DNA of 64,000 nt from a bacterium (GTDB lineage Bacteria > Actinomycetota > Acidimicrobiia > Spongiisociales > ZC4RG35). Under the pieces are notes generated by a model. That model did not search any database. It saw nothing but the letters and a program-made list of their open reading frames with translations, and had not been told where the DNA came from. The translations under genes were made by a program, and so were the position numbers. This document shows, piece by piece, positions 17,182 to 26,223 of the stretch (its first letter is position 1; each line of letters begins with the position of its first letter). The stretch lies in NCBI GenBank assembly GCA_028824015.1, contig JAPPFC010000031.1, positions 1-64,000 of the forward strand, in the 5' to 3' direction.

Positions 17182-17595
17182 ATGCACCACTGGAACGACT
17201 GGAACAAACAGGTCATCGAGGAATTCCGGGCCGCGGGCGGGATCGGCGCCGGGCAGTTCGAGGGAAGGCCGCTTTTGCTGCTCCACAATGTCGGCGCCAA
17301 GACCGGGACCAAGCGGATAGCTCCGCTGCTGTACCAGGACGTCGAGGGAGGCTACGCCATCTTCGGCTCCAAGGGTGGCTCTCCCACCCATCCCGACTGG
17401 TATTACAACCTGTTGGCGAACCCCGAGGTCGGCGTGGAGCTTGGTGGGGAGATCATCCCGGCCCGGGCCCGGGTGACCGAGGGAGCCGAGCGTGAACGAA
17501 TCTGGAGCAGGCAGAAGAGGGAGTATCCGTTCTTCGCCGAATACGACGAGAAGACCTCCCGGGAGATACCCGTGATCGTCTTGGATACCGCCTAG
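17182..17595 (+). CDS. Deazaflavin (F420)-dependent nitroreductase family protein, paralogue 2
   Basis: 137 residues from ATG 17182, with GAGAGGAG about 9 nt upstream; an in-frame start at 17149 has no such support. It follows the paralogue at 14308 closely through the whole length: 'WNxxVIEEFRAxGG', 'GAKTG', 'VEGGYAIFGSKGGSPT', 'LTEG/VTEGxERERIWxRQK', and 'EKTSREIPVIVLD'. The equal length and the near-identical GSKGG block show a duplication within about 3 kb, separated by the membrane protein and PLP enzyme genes. Same general function expected: F420H2-dependent reduction. Confidence 0.88.
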   Translation: MHHWNDWNKQVIEEFRAAGGIGAGQFEGRPLLLLHNVGAKTGTKRIAPLLYQDVEGGYAIFGSKGGSPTHPDWYYNLLANPEVGVELGGEIIPARARVTEGAERERIWSRQKREYPFFAEYDEKTSREIPVIVLDTA

Positions 17596-17680
17596 AACGC
17601 CCGAGTCCCCTGCAGGCGGCAAGCCTGGGAGTCCTCGGCACAAGAGTCTCCCGGGTGTCCAGACCCGAGGAAGGGAGTGA

Positions 17681-19219
17681 TTAACCCGACGGTTCCCGGC
17701 AGGTGGCCGTCACCATGCACGGGTTGACCTTGATGATCGCCGGCCGCGGCTCGTAGGTGACCTCCCATTTCTCGGTGGTCTCCTCCCCTGTTTGGAGGAT
17801 TGTGCGGGTGACCTGAGTCGTCCAACCCGCCTGGGCGGCTTGGACATACTCCTTCTGGCCGACCGCGACCTCCGGATCGGCAACGAACGATGGGTGGGGC
17901 GGCTCCACGACGTCGAGACGCTCCGAGACATCGGCTGTCACCACCCGCGCTCGGGGGCCTCCCTCGAAGGGAACCTCCACATTGCCCATACCGTCCTTCC
18001 ACTCTCCCGCCACCGACCGTCCGTCGTTGTCCCCGAACAGCTTCACGGTGAGAGAAGTGTCGGTGTACTCGGCCCTGATCAATACATCTGCAGAAGAGTC
18101 ATTGCGAAAGATCAGGTCGATGTCGGGCCAGTTGATGGTTGCCTCTATCCCCTCGGGATAGCGGGGAAAGTAGCCGCTGTGAGGCATGTGGATCACGTCC
18201 TGGTAACCGCCCCAGAACACCGCGTTGTAGAGGGTGGTGGCGAACTGGCTGACTCCCCCTCCCACACTGGTGACCAGAGTGCCGTTCACCAGGGTTCCAG
18301 CTTCGAGGAACCCCTTCTCCAGCGTTCGTTCCCCAACCTGCCGGTTGAGGCTGAACCGCTGGCGGGGCTTCACGACCGCACCATCGACCAGGTCGGCGAT
18401 CAGGTGGATGTTGGTCACCCGGGCCGAGCAGCAGTAGTGGTAGGTGGTGTACTGCGACACCAGGTGAAGATCGCCAACCCACTCCAACTCGGGGACCGGC
18501 TCCACCTCTGGGAGGATCTCCACCCTGGGCACCAGGTTTACCGCCCGGGCCAGGAAGGTGGCCATCTCCGCCCGGGTGACCGGCCTGTCCGGACAGTACC
18601 TGGCCGGATCGGTGGAGCACCCGAGGGTTATGTTCGCGGCAGCCAGGGCGTCGATGTTGTCGGAGTGGACGTTGCCGTCCGTGTCGGTGAAACCGGCCGG
18701 CTCGGCAGGCGCCAGGTCAAAGGCCCGGGTCAGAAAGCTAGCCATCTGCGCGCGGGTGACGGACCGGTCGGGACAGTACCGGGCCGGATTGCGACTGCAG
18801 CCGGCGGTTATCTCCAACTCGGCCAACTTGTCCACGTAGGTCGCCCACCAGGCGTCCCTATCCACATCCGCAAACGTCGGGGAGTCAGCAGGGGGAGGCT
18901 CCCTTCCGTACACCAACCGCACCATCCACACCGCCATCACCCAACGCGGCAGAGGGTCGGCCGGACAGAACTTACCGGCGGCGCACTGGGTGCCGATGAA
19001 GACGCCCACCGCCGCCATGGCCTGCACCGCCGCGGTGTGCTCTCCCGCTTCGCCGATGTCGGCGTATCCCGACACCACGGCAGGCGCCGGAGCGGCTGCC
19101 AGGCCCGAGGGCGTCACCAGCAGCGCTACCACCAGAAGTGGGACCAAAAGAGACAAAACAGTTCTTAGATGAGGAGCGACCAAGCCACTTTCGAGAATAA
19201 TTGAGGTGCATCGCGGCAC
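17681..19219 (-). CDS. VanW-family protein with N-terminal SLH-like repeats
   Basis: 512 residues as drawn from ATG 19219. A hydrophobic segment (VLSLLVPLLVVALLVTPSGLAAAPAPA, residues ~20-46) looks like a signal peptide; a start at residue 14 or nearby would fit it better, so the N-terminus is uncertain. Three SLH-like repeats follow (~48-235), two carrying 'ARYCPDRxVTRAxMAxFLxRAF/V'. The VanW domain lies at ~260-400 (RFSLNRQVGERTLEKGFLEAG, SVGGGVSQFATTLYNAVFWGG, RYPEGIEATI). A G5-like C-terminal part (TILQTGEETTEKWEVTYEP) may bind cell-wall sugars. Probably secreted and surface-attached; function in the envelope is inferred. Confidence 0.85.
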   Translation of the reverse strand: MPRCTSIILESGLVAPHLRTVLSLLVPLLVVALLVTPSGLAAAPAPAVVSGYADIGEAGEHTAAVQAMAAVGVFIGTQCAAGKFCPADPLPRWVMAVWMVRLVYGREPPPADSPTFADVDRDAWWATYVDKLAELEITAGCSRNPARYCPDRSVTRAQMASFLTRAFDLAPAEPAGFTDTDGNVHSDNIDALAAANITLGCSTDPARYCPDRPVTRAEMATFLARAVNLVPRVEILPEVEPVPELEWVGDLHLVSQYTTYHYCCSARVTNIHLIADLVDGAVVKPRQRFSLNRQVGERTLEKGFLEAGTLVNGTLVTSVGGGVSQFATTLYNAVFWGGYQDVIHMPHSGYFPRYPEGIEATINWPDIDLIFRNDSSADVLIRAEYTDTSLTVKLFGDNDGRSVAGEWKDGMGNVEVPFEGGPRARVVTADVSERLDVVEPPHPSFVADPEVAVGQKEYVQAAQAGWTTQVTRTILQTGEETTEKWEVTYEPRPAIIKVNPCMVTATCREPSG

Positions 19220-19329
19220 GGGGTCTTTCGATTCCCGCGGGCGGGCCGCCCCTCCCCGGCGGACCCCGTGGGATGGGGCCCCAGGACGTTCGGGATACCA
19301 TCAGACACCACCCGTCTCCGGAAGCGCCT

Positions 19330-20589
19330 TTGTCCAAGAATCCAAAGTCCCCCCCGCCCGCCGCGCTTGGCGCCGGGATCCCGGTTCCCTGGGGTGTGGT
19401 GCTGGCCGGGGCCGCCATCGCCTTCCTCGTGATGGGCGCCCGCCAGACCCTGGGCATCTTCCTGCGGGCGGTGACCGAGGAGTTGGGATCGGGACGGGAG
19501 CCGTACAGCCTGGCGGTGGCCATCCTCAGCCTGCTCATGGGCCTGCCGGTCGGCGGCTACCTGGCCGACCGCTTCGACCCCCGGCGGGTGCTGGTGGGTT
19601 CTGCGGTCATATACGGGATAGCCATGTTGGGGGTGGCCCGCCTCAGCTCGGCGGCCGGCCTGCTGTTCTTTCTGGGACTGCTGGGCGGCATCGGGTTCAG
19701 CGGAGTGTCCCTGGCTCTGGTGATGGGGGCCGTGGGCCGGCTGGTCCCCGCAGAGCGGCGTTCGTCGATGCTGGGAGTGATAACCGCGGGGGCCTCGGCG
19801 GGGATGTTCCTGACCGTTCCGGTCGCCCAGGTGGGCCTGGACACGATTGGATGGCGATGGAGCTTCGGCCTCATCGCGCTGTCCGCCGTGCTCATAGGGT
19901 CGCTGGCCTTCCTGTTCCCCGGCCGCCGGAGCGAGGGGGCGCGAAGCGAGGACACGATCGACGAGCCTTTCGTCGAAACCCTACGCCGGGCCCGGCAAAA
20001 CCGGAGCTACCTGCTGCTCGTCTCCGGGTTCTTCGTTTGCGGCTTTCATGTGAGCTTCATCGCCATCCACCTTCCCGCCTTCCTGACCGACGCCGGGCTC
20101 TCGGGCCGGGTGGCCTCCTTCGCCCTGGCGACGATCGGGCTGTTCAACATCCTCGGCTCTCCCGTCTTCGGCCGCCTGGGCGACAGCTACCGCAAACGGA
20201 CCCTGCTGTCGCTGATGTACGGCGTCCGGGGACTGTTGATGGTCGCTTTGCTCCTGGTCCCGATCACCCCCGTCACAGCCATCGTCTTCGGCGCCGCCAT
20301 GGGGATGGTCTGGTTGGGAACCGTCCCGCTTACATCGGCCACGGTCGCCCACCTCCTCGGCGCCCGCTATCTCACCACCATGTTCGGCGTGGTGTTCTTC
20401 TCCCACCAGGTGGGCGCATTCCTGGGAGTGTGGTTGGGCGGACGGGTTTTCGACGCCACCGGCTCCTATCTCCCGATCTGGCTGATCGCCATCGGGCTGG
20501 CGGCGGCGGCGGTGATCGTCCACCTTCCCATCCAGGATCAGCGGCCGGCATTCCTGGCCAATCCGGCCGTGGCAGGCGGGAAGACGTGA
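19330..20589 (+). CDS. MFS transporter, tandem copy 1
   Basis: 419 residues from TTG 19330; the frame is open to 19201 but the added part is Pro/Gly-rich and overlaps the promoter side of the VanW gene, and the paralogue that follows has 415 residues. Twelve hydrophobic helices. The helix 2-3 loop motif of the superfamily is GGYLADRFDPRRVLVG, and the mid-protein equivalent is GRLGDSYRKRTLL. The N-terminal 'RQTLGIFLRAVTEELGSGREPYSLAVA' region resembles monocarboxylate/oxalate:formate-type MFS members, but the substrate cannot be told. The stop is 4 nt before the next transporter's GTG. Confidence 0.82.
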   Translation: MSKNPKSPPPAALGAGIPVPWGVVLAGAAIAFLVMGARQTLGIFLRAVTEELGSGREPYSLAVAILSLLMGLPVGGYLADRFDPRRVLVGSAVIYGIAMLGVARLSSAAGLLFFLGLLGGIGFSGVSLALVMGAVGRLVPAERRSSMLGVITAGASAGMFLTVPVAQVGLDTIGWRWSFGLIALSAVLIGSLAFLFPGRRSEGARSEDTIDEPFVETLRRARQNRSYLLLVSGFFVCGFHVSFIAIHLPAFLTDAGLSGRVASFALATIGLFNILGSPVFGRLGDSYRKRTLLSLMYGVRGLLMVALLLVPITPVTAIVFGAAMGMVWLGTVPLTSATVAHLLGARYLTTMFGVVFFSHQVGAFLGVWLGGRVFDATGSYLPIWLIAIGLAAAAVIVHLPIQDQRPAFLANPAVAGGKT

Positions 20590-20593
20590 CCGG

Positions 20594-21841
20594 GTGACCA
20601 CCGCCCCTTCCGAGAGGGCCGACGACGCCGATAGGAAGCCTGGGATTCCGTCCCCGTCGCAGGTCCCCTGGGCGATGGTCCTGGCCGGCGCGGTGATCGG
20701 CCTCCTGTCCATGGGGATCCGCCAGTCGTTGGGGGTGTTCCTGCTGGCGGTCTCAGAAGACCTGGGACCCGGGCGGGAGCCGTTCAGCCTGGCGGTGGCG
20801 GTGCTGAGCTTCCTGATGGGACTGCCGGTCGCCGGATACCTGGCCGACCGGTACGACCACCGGCGGGTCCTCCTGGTCTGCTCTCTCCTCTACGGCGGCG
20901 CGCTGATGATGGTCTCCCAACTCCATTCCTCTGGGGGACTGGTGCTCTATCTGGGCGTGGTGGCGGGCCTGGGAACGAGCGGGCTGTCGTTCGGGGTGCT
21001 GATGGGCGCGGTGGGGAGGCTCGTGCCCGTCGGGCGGCGGTCGGCGATGATGGGAGTGATTGCAGCCGGGACCTCGATGGGCATGCTGCTGGTGGCGCCC
21101 GCCGCCCAGTTCGGCCTGGAGGCCTTCGGCTGGCGGGCTTCCTTCGCCACCATGGGAGCGGTGGTACTGGCCATGAGTTTCCTGGCCTTTCTGTTTCCCC
21201 GCCAGGCTGCCATGCAGGCTGCACAGGACGGAGTGATCGACGAGTCCTTCGGGGTGGCGGTCCGCAAGGCTCGGCGCAACCGGAGCTACCTGCTGCTCAC
21301 CACCGGTTTCTTCGTGAACGGCTTCCACATCGGGATGATCGTCACCCACCTGCCCGCCTACCTGATAGACGGCGGGATCACCGGCACGGTGGCGTCGGTG
21401 GTGCTGGCGGTGATCGGCGGAGTCAACATCTTCAGTTCCCCGATGTTCGGACGCCTTGGTGACCGGCTGCGGAAGCGGAACCTCCTGATGCTCATCTACG
21501 GGACGCGGGCGGTGCTGATCGCGGCGCTCCTGATCCTTCCCCTGAGTCCGGCCACCGCCCTGGTGTTCGGCCTCTGCATCGGAGTGATGTGGATGGGCGC
21601 CGTGCCCTTGACGTCGGCCACGGTGGCTCATCTGCTGGGCGCCCGCTACCTCTCGGCGCTGTTCGGGGTGGTGTTCTTCTCTCACCAGATCGGCGCCTCC
21701 ATCGGAGGGTGGTTGCCCGGCCGGGTGTTCGACGCCACCGGCTCCTACCTGCCGGTCTGGCTGCTGGCGATCGCCCTGTCGGTGGCGGCCTTCCTCATCC
21801 ACCTGCCCATCCGGGACCGGGGCACCGCAGCACCAGGCTGA
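20594..21841 (+). CDS. MFS transporter, tandem copy 2
   Basis: 415 residues from GTG 20594. It is similar to the preceding gene along the whole length (RQSLGVFLLAVSEDLGPGREPFSLAVAVLSFLMGLPVAGYLADRYD, GRLGDRLRKRNLL, 'VPLTSATVAHLLGARYLS...FGVVFFSHQ', 'GRVFDATGSYLPVWL'), so the pair arose by tandem duplication. The strongest divergence is in the central cytoplasmic loop. Probably an inner-membrane solute transporter co-transcribed with copy 1; whether the two act together or carry different substrates is not known. Confidence 0.85.
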   Translation: MTTAPSERADDADRKPGIPSPSQVPWAMVLAGAVIGLLSMGIRQSLGVFLLAVSEDLGPGREPFSLAVAVLSFLMGLPVAGYLADRYDHRRVLLVCSLLYGGALMMVSQLHSSGGLVLYLGVVAGLGTSGLSFGVLMGAVGRLVPVGRRSAMMGVIAAGTSMGMLLVAPAAQFGLEAFGWRASFATMGAVVLAMSFLAFLFPRQAAMQAAQDGVIDESFGVAVRKARRNRSYLLLTTGFFVNGFHIGMIVTHLPAYLIDGGITGTVASVVLAVIGGVNIFSSPMFGRLGDRLRKRNLLMLIYGTRAVLIAALLILPLSPATALVFGLCIGVMWMGAVPLTSATVAHLLGARYLSALFGVVFFSHQIGASIGGWLPGRVFDATGSYLPVWLLAIALSVAAFLIHLPIRDRGTAAPG

Positions 21842-21906
21842 ACCGCTATCCCCGACCCGCCGACAACCTGGCGGCGTCAGTTGTGAAATTAACTGCTGCC
21901 GGTGGG

Positions 21907-22097
21907 TTGAGTCTTGTCACACCGGGAGACCACGCTGATACCAGCCGAACACCGAGACGGTCCGGGCCAGGCGTCGACCGGACCGCATCAAGGGATCAAT
22001 CGCTCGAGCAAGCCCTGTCCCAGGCTGGAAAGGGCCTGTTCGACCCTGGAAAGGTGGTGGAGGGGGAGGGCCCGAAGGGGACCCCGATTTTCGCGGG
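21907..22097 (+). repeat. Dispersed ~190-bp repeat, copy 1
   Basis: Starts with TTGAGTCTTGTC and ends with TTTTCGCGGG. It aligns along its length with 43548-43744: shared blocks include TTGACTCTTGTC-like start, GCGTCGA-C-GGACC, TCAAGGGATCAA, and the 23-bp core at 22051-22073. Both full copies hold an open frame from a TTG (21914 here) giving 'MSHRExTLI...QGI...RWWRGRA', with a 6-nt length difference that keeps frame. No transposase, terminal repeats or tRNA-like signature is seen. It fills most of the 360-bp gap between the MFS gene and the Gfo/Idh/MocA gene. Confidence 0.75.
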
Positions 22098-22201
22098 TTT
22101 TTGGTCTGGTGGTCGGCGGTTGGGCGCTGGGTAGCGGTTGCCGGACAACCGGCCCTGCTTTGTTCCTGTTCGGGTCGCCACGCCCCGTATGAAGGTCTGG
22201 C

Positions 22202-23203
22202 TCAAAGGCTTCGCACCCTCACGGGGCGGCCGGTGTCGTGGGACTCCTGGGCGGCCTCGGCCAGCGCCAGGGCCGCGTATCCGTCTCGGCCGGTGGCGGC
22301 TGACGACTCCTCTCCTCGGATCAGCGCCAGGAATTCCTGCCACTGCTGCAGGTAGGACTCCTGGTAGCGCTCGATGAAGAAGTGGTGGAGGACCGGCGTG
22401 GAGAACCCACCGGCGGTCGCCAGACGGGTGTGACGCAACGGGGGATCCACCGACGCAAGCTGGCCCTTCGATCCGTTGACCTCGATGCGCTGCTCGTACC
22501 CGTATGCCGCAGCCCGACTGTTCACGATCATGCCCAGAGCGCCGCTCTCATAGCGCAGGGAGATGAACGCCAGGTCCACGTCACCCAGTTCCGCCGCCTC
22601 GGGGACAACCAGGCTGGTGGCGGTGACATTGACCTCCACCACCTCCTCGGCCAGCAGGTAGCGGGCCATGTCGAAGTCGTGGATGGTCATGTCCCGGAAC
22701 AGTCCCCCCGAAACCGGCAGGTAGTCGGCTGGCGGAGGCTCCGGGTCGCGGCTGATGATCACCACCTGCCAGGGAGTCCCGATCTCGCCGCGGGCCACCC
22801 CGTCCCGGACCGCCCGGTGCCCGGGGTCGAGACGGCGGTTGAAGCCCAGGACCAACGGGATCCCGGCGGATTCGGCGGCCTCCACCGCGCCAGCCGCCTC
22901 ACCCAAATCCAGGGAGATCGGCTTCTCGCAGAAGGCGGCGATCCCCGCACGGGCAGCCATCCTGATGTAGCGGGGATGGGTGGGGGTGGAGGAACAGATC
23001 GCCACCGCGTCGATCCCCGACTCGAAGAGGGCGGCCTCATTCTCCACGATCCGCACGCCCGTCTCCGCCTCCGCCCGACGGGCGGCTTCGGGTACCGGTT
23101 CGTAGAGCGCCGTCAACTCCGCGCCGTCCACGAACCGCGACAGGAGCCCGGCGTGCATGGCGCCGATCCTGCCGTATCCGATCAGCCCGACCCTCAGGGT
23201 CAT
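22202..23203 (-). CDS. iolG: Gfo/Idh/MocA-family dehydrogenase, probably inositol 2-dehydrogenase
   Basis: 333 residues, NAD(P)-dependent sugar/polyol oxidoreductase. N-terminal Rossmann motif VGLIGYGRIGAMHAGLL, then CEKPISLDL with the catalytic-region Lys, and GGLFRDMTIHDFDMARYLL in the middle; SRDPEPPPADYLPVSGG is a block I associate with myo-inositol dehydrogenases of the IolG/Idh type. The reaction would be inositol to 2-keto-inositol. No other iol genes lie nearby, so the substrate is less certain than the family. Gene order (minus) puts it after the fumarylacetoacetase-family gene with a 67-nt gap. Confidence 0.78.
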   Translation of the reverse strand: MTLRVGLIGYGRIGAMHAGLLSRFVDGAELTALYEPVPEAARRAEAETGVRIVENEAALFESGIDAVAICSSTPTHPRYIRMAARAGIAAFCEKPISLDLGEAAGAVEAAESAGIPLVLGFNRRLDPGHRAVRDGVARGEIGTPWQVVIISRDPEPPPADYLPVSGGLFRDMTIHDFDMARYLLAEEVVEVNVTATSLVVPEAAELGDVDLAFISLRYESGALGMIVNSRAAAYGYEQRIEVNGSKGQLASVDPPLRHTRLATAGGFSTPVLHHFFIERYQESYLQQWQEFLALIRGEESSAATGRDGYAALALAEAAQESHDTGRPVRVRSL

Positions 23204-23270
23204 CTCGTCTCCTCTCCCCCGGGACGACCGAGAATCTCGGTCGCCACCCGAGGTCGCTTCTCGGTTGTGC

Positions 23271-24131
23271 TCAGTCCTCGGCCACCACCGGGTTGCGGAG
23301 CACGCCCAGCCCGTCGATATCCACCTCGACCACGTCTCCGGGCCGCAGCCACCGGGGAGGCGTGCGGGCCATCCCCACGCCCGGCGGGGTGCCGGTGGCG
23401 ATCACGTCGCCGACCTCGAGCGGCAGCACCGAACTCAACTCGGCGATGAGAGTGGGGATGTCGAAGATCATGTCCCGAGTGTTGGAGTCCTGCAGCGTCT
23501 CACCGCTCACCCGGCAACGGATCCCCAGGTCGTGCGGGTCCGGGACCTCGTCGGCGGTGACCAGCGCCGGACCCATCGGCGAGAAGGTGTCGAAGTTCTT
23601 GCCGAGGGTCCACTGGGAAGTGCGCATCTGGTAGTCCCGCGCCGAGACGTCGTGGAAGGGCAGGTACCCGACGACATGCTCGAAGGCGCGTTCGGGTGGG
23701 ATGTTCCGCCCCGCAGCGCCGATCACCACCCCCAACTCGGCCTCGTAGTCCACCTTCTCACTGATCCTGGGCAACACGATCGGCGCGTCCGGTCCGATGA
23801 TGGTGGTCGAGTACTTGGCGAACACGATCACGTTCTCGGGAGGCTCGTTGCCCGTCTCCCGGGCATGGGCGGCGTAGTTCTCGCCGATCCCGAACATCTT
23901 GGGAGGATTGAGGATCGGCGCCAAAAGCTCGATCTCGTCATCGGCCAACCCGGCGCCGGAGAATCCGGCCACGGCCTCGGCGGCCCTCTCCAGCGCCTCC
24001 GATCCCCCGGCCAGCAGGGCCACCATCTCGGTGGGCAGTCCCGCATCGGCCTGGCTGAGGTCCACGACGCCGTCATCGGTCTGAGCGCCGATCCGGGTGG
24101 TCCCGGCCTGTTTGAATGTCACTAATCGCAT
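23271..24131 (-). CDS. Fumarylacetoacetate hydrolase family protein
   Basis: 286 residues. The catalytic domain covers roughly residues 75-280: GIGENYAAHARETGN, FAKYSTTIIGPDAPI, DYEAELGVVIGAAGRNIP (two metal-binding Glu), GYLPFHDVSARDYQ, LGKNFDTFSPMGPALV and ATGTPPGVGMAR. Family members are Mg/Mn enzymes that hydrolyse or decarboxylate oxo-acids (acylpyruvases, 2-keto-3-deoxy-L-fuconate hydrolase type). The adjacent inositol-type and medium-chain dehydrogenases suggest a sugar-acid pathway, which is inference. Confidence 0.88.
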   Translation of the reverse strand: MRLVTFKQAGTTRIGAQTDDGVVDLSQADAGLPTEMVALLAGGSEALERAAEAVAGFSGAGLADDEIELLAPILNPPKMFGIGENYAAHARETGNEPPENVIVFAKYSTTIIGPDAPIVLPRISEKVDYEAELGVVIGAAGRNIPPERAFEHVVGYLPFHDVSARDYQMRTSQWTLGKNFDTFSPMGPALVTADEVPDPHDLGIRCRVSGETLQDSNTRDMIFDIPTLIAELSSVLPLEVGDVIATGTPPGVGMARTPPRWLRPGDVVEVDIDGLGVLRNPVVAED

Positions 24132-24239
24132 GGCCCCTCACTTTACCTCCGATTCTCCCCCCTCCCGCCAGCCCGGTTCCTCCCCGAAGGCGCCGACGCC
24201 ATCGCCGCCGACAGGCGGGAAGGGATAAGATACACCCCC

Positions 24240-25265
24240 ATGACCGAGATGCGTTGCCTGCTGTTTCACGGCCCCGAGCAGCCTCCCGACCGCCGGTTCA
24301 CCGTTGAACGGGTCGCCCTACCCGAACCCGGACCGGGCGAGGTCCGCATCCGGGTGGCAAGGGTGGGCCTGTGCGGCAGCGACCTGCACGGCTATACCGG
24401 CGAATCGGGCCGGAGGGTGGCCGGAATGGTGATGGGACACGAGGCCAGCGGTTGGATCGACGCCCTGGGAGAGGGGGTGTCCGGCCCGGCGCCGGGAACG
24501 CACGTCACCTTCAATCCGGCCCTACCCTGCAACGGCGCTTGCGGGCACGCCATCGAGAGCCGCTGCGAACTGCTGGAGGTGGTGGGGGTGACCCCACACA
24601 TCCCCGGCGCCTTCGCCGACTACCTGACCATCGGCGCCCGCCGGGTGGTCCCCATCCCCGATCTCACCCCCGAGCAGGGAGCGGTGATCGAGCCCATGGC
24701 GGTGGGACTGCATGCCGCCAACCAACTCGGCGCCGGACCCGAGGACCGGGTGCTGGTGGTGGGCGGAGGAATGATCGGCCAGGTCACCGCCCATGCCATC
24801 CGCTCGCTGGGCGCCGGCGAGATAGTGATCTCCGAGCCCCATCCCCGGCGGCGGGAGATAGCCGAGGCGGCGGGCTTTTCCACCCTGCATCCCGACGGGG
24901 TCCAGGCCGCCGCCCCCTTCGACCGGGCGATGGACGCGGTGGCGATCTCCGCCACCATAAGCGCGGCCCTCGACGCGGTCCCCAAGGGAGGAGTGGTGTG
25001 CGTCGTAGGCCTGGGGATGCCCCAGGTGACCGTCCCGCTGTTCTCGATCGTGGTGGGAGAGCGGATCGTGGTGGGCTCCTACTGCTACTCCGACGCCACC
25101 TTCATAGAGACCGCCGAAAGGCTCACCGACGGCAGCCTCGACCCGGCGGCGCTGATCGGACCGACCGTCGGCATGGAGGACTTCCCCCAGGCCTTCGAGG
25201 ACCTGGCCACCGGCGCCATCTCGGAGGTGAAGGTGCTGATGACCACCGACCGGGCGCCCGCCTAG
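24240..25265 (+). CDS. Zinc-type medium-chain dehydrogenase (sorbitol dehydrogenase-like)
   Basis: 341 residues. Catalytic-zinc ligands are in VGLCGSDLHGY (Cys) and GHEASGWIDALGEGV (His-Glu). The Rossmann motif is RVLVVGGGMIGQVTAHAIRSLGAGEIVISEPHPRR. The structural-zinc loop is incomplete: PCNGACGHAIESRCE shows three Cys with unusual spacing instead of four, so the structural zinc may be missing. NAD-dependent oxidation of a polyol or sugar alcohol is the likely reaction. It is followed 8 nt later by an alpha/beta hydrolase gene on the same strand. Confidence 0.85.
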   Translation: MTEMRCLLFHGPEQPPDRRFTVERVALPEPGPGEVRIRVARVGLCGSDLHGYTGESGRRVAGMVMGHEASGWIDALGEGVSGPAPGTHVTFNPALPCNGACGHAIESRCELLEVVGVTPHIPGAFADYLTIGARRVVPIPDLTPEQGAVIEPMAVGLHAANQLGAGPEDRVLVVGGGMIGQVTAHAIRSLGAGEIVISEPHPRRREIAEAAGFSTLHPDGVQAAAPFDRAMDAVAISATISAALDAVPKGGVVCVVGLGMPQVTVPLFSIVVGERIVVGSYCYSDATFIETAERLTDGSLDPAALIGPTVGMEDFPQAFEDLATGAISEVKVLMTTDRAPA

Positions 25266-25273
25266 ACAACCCG

Positions 25274-26104
25274 ATGCCGCTCGTCTCCCTCCCCACCGGG
25301 ATCGAGATGTTCTATAAGGTGGAGGGGACCGGCGAGCCCGTGCTGCTGATCATGGGCACCGCCTCCGACCACACCCCCTGGGCCCGGCAGGTGGAGGACT
25401 ACCGCCACCACTTCACGGTGATCACCTACGACCACCGGGGGACCGGACGTTCCACCCATCCGCCCGATCCCCGCACCTACTCCATGCGGGTGCTGGCCGA
25501 CGACGCCGCCGCGCTCCTGGACCATCTCGACCTGGGACCCGCCCACGTCTCCGGGCTGTCGCTGGGGAGCGCCACCGCCCAGGAACTGGCCGTCAACCAC
25601 CCCGACAAGGTGAAGTCGCTGCAACTGCACTGCACCTGGGGGCGCTCCGACGAGTGGTTCCGCCGGATGATCGACTCGATGGAGTTCATGGTCGCCCACG
25701 ACGACCCCGCGGCCTACATCCGGTGCGCCCTGATGTGGGTGGCCAGCCCCGACTTCATCAACAACCGGCCCGAAGACGTGAAGGCTTTCGAGACCGGCTT
25801 CATCCTGGACAACCCCCACCCGCCCTCGAAGGAGGGGATGATGGGGCACTTCTGGGCCGACAAGACCCACGACGCCCTCGACCGCCTCGCTCGGATCACC
25901 GTCCCCACCCTGATCACCTCGGGCGAGATGGACCACCAGGTGCCCACCCGCTACGGACGGGAGGTGCACAGTCGCATCCCGCACTCGGAGTTGCACGTTT
26001 TCGGCGGCCCCCGCTCCAGCCACATCGCCTTCCACGAGATGCACGAGGAGTGGAACGCCTTCACCCTGGAGTGGATGAGAGATCACACCGGCCGCCAGCG
26101 ATAG
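25274..26104 (+). CDS. Alpha/beta hydrolase
   Basis: 276 residues from ATG 25274. The same frame is open back to 24371, but that part is the shadow of the dehydrogenase gene in another frame. Oxyanion region VLLIMGTASDHTPW, then ITYDHRGTGRS, nucleophile elbow SGLSLGSATAQELA (Ser in GLSLGS), acid LITSGEMDHQVP, and the catalytic His in RSSHIAFHEMHEEW. The substrate may be an ester or lactone; with the dehydrogenase in front, a lactone hydrolysis step is possible. Confidence 0.87.
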   Translation: MPLVSLPTGIEMFYKVEGTGEPVLLIMGTASDHTPWARQVEDYRHHFTVITYDHRGTGRSTHPPDPRTYSMRVLADDAAALLDHLDLGPAHVSGLSLGSATAQELAVNHPDKVKSLQLHCTWGRSDEWFRRMIDSMEFMVAHDDPAAYIRCALMWVASPDFINNRPEDVKAFETGFILDNPHPPSKEGMMGHFWADKTHDALDRLARITVPTLITSGEMDHQVPTRYGREVHSRIPHSELHVFGGPRSSHIAFHEMHEEWNAFTLEWMRDHTGRQR

Positions 26105-26150
26105 GCCAGAAAGGTCGGGAGTCTTAAACCCCTTTAGCGCGCCATTTAGA

Positions 26151-26164
26151 TCGTTAAAAAACGA
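26151..26164. promoter_or_regulatory. Short palindrome in AT-rich leader of the two-gene cassette
   Basis: TCGTT (26151-26155) and AACGA (26160-26164) are inverted complements around an A-run, 60 nt upstream of the first small gene and in the most AT-rich stretch of the neighbourhood. Possible operator; a TATTCT at 26186-26191 could be a -10 box. Weak evidence. Confidence 0.3.
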
Positions 26165-26223
26165 GCGTTCCCGCGAAGAAAAAGCTATTCTGATGGTTCA
26201 ACGCGCATTGGAAGGGGGATACT

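Noticed and set aside
21907-22097. Rho-independent terminator or tRNA as the identity of the repeat
   Set aside because: No long stem with T-run, no cloverleaf or T-loop consensus, and the conserved core is not self-complementary.
21914-22192. 92-codon open frame from TTG inside repeat copy 1 as a gene
   Set aside because: A frame is conserved with copy 2 but there is no ribosome binding site, the product is Arg/Trp/Gly-rich and diverges after the core. I kept it as part of the repeat finding and not as a CDS.
24371-25273. In-frame extension that would fuse the dehydrogenase region to the alpha/beta hydrolase
   Set aside because: The extension is an alternative frame of the dehydrogenase gene, has Arg/Gly-rich low-complexity content, and a proper ATG start for the hydrolase lies at 25274.
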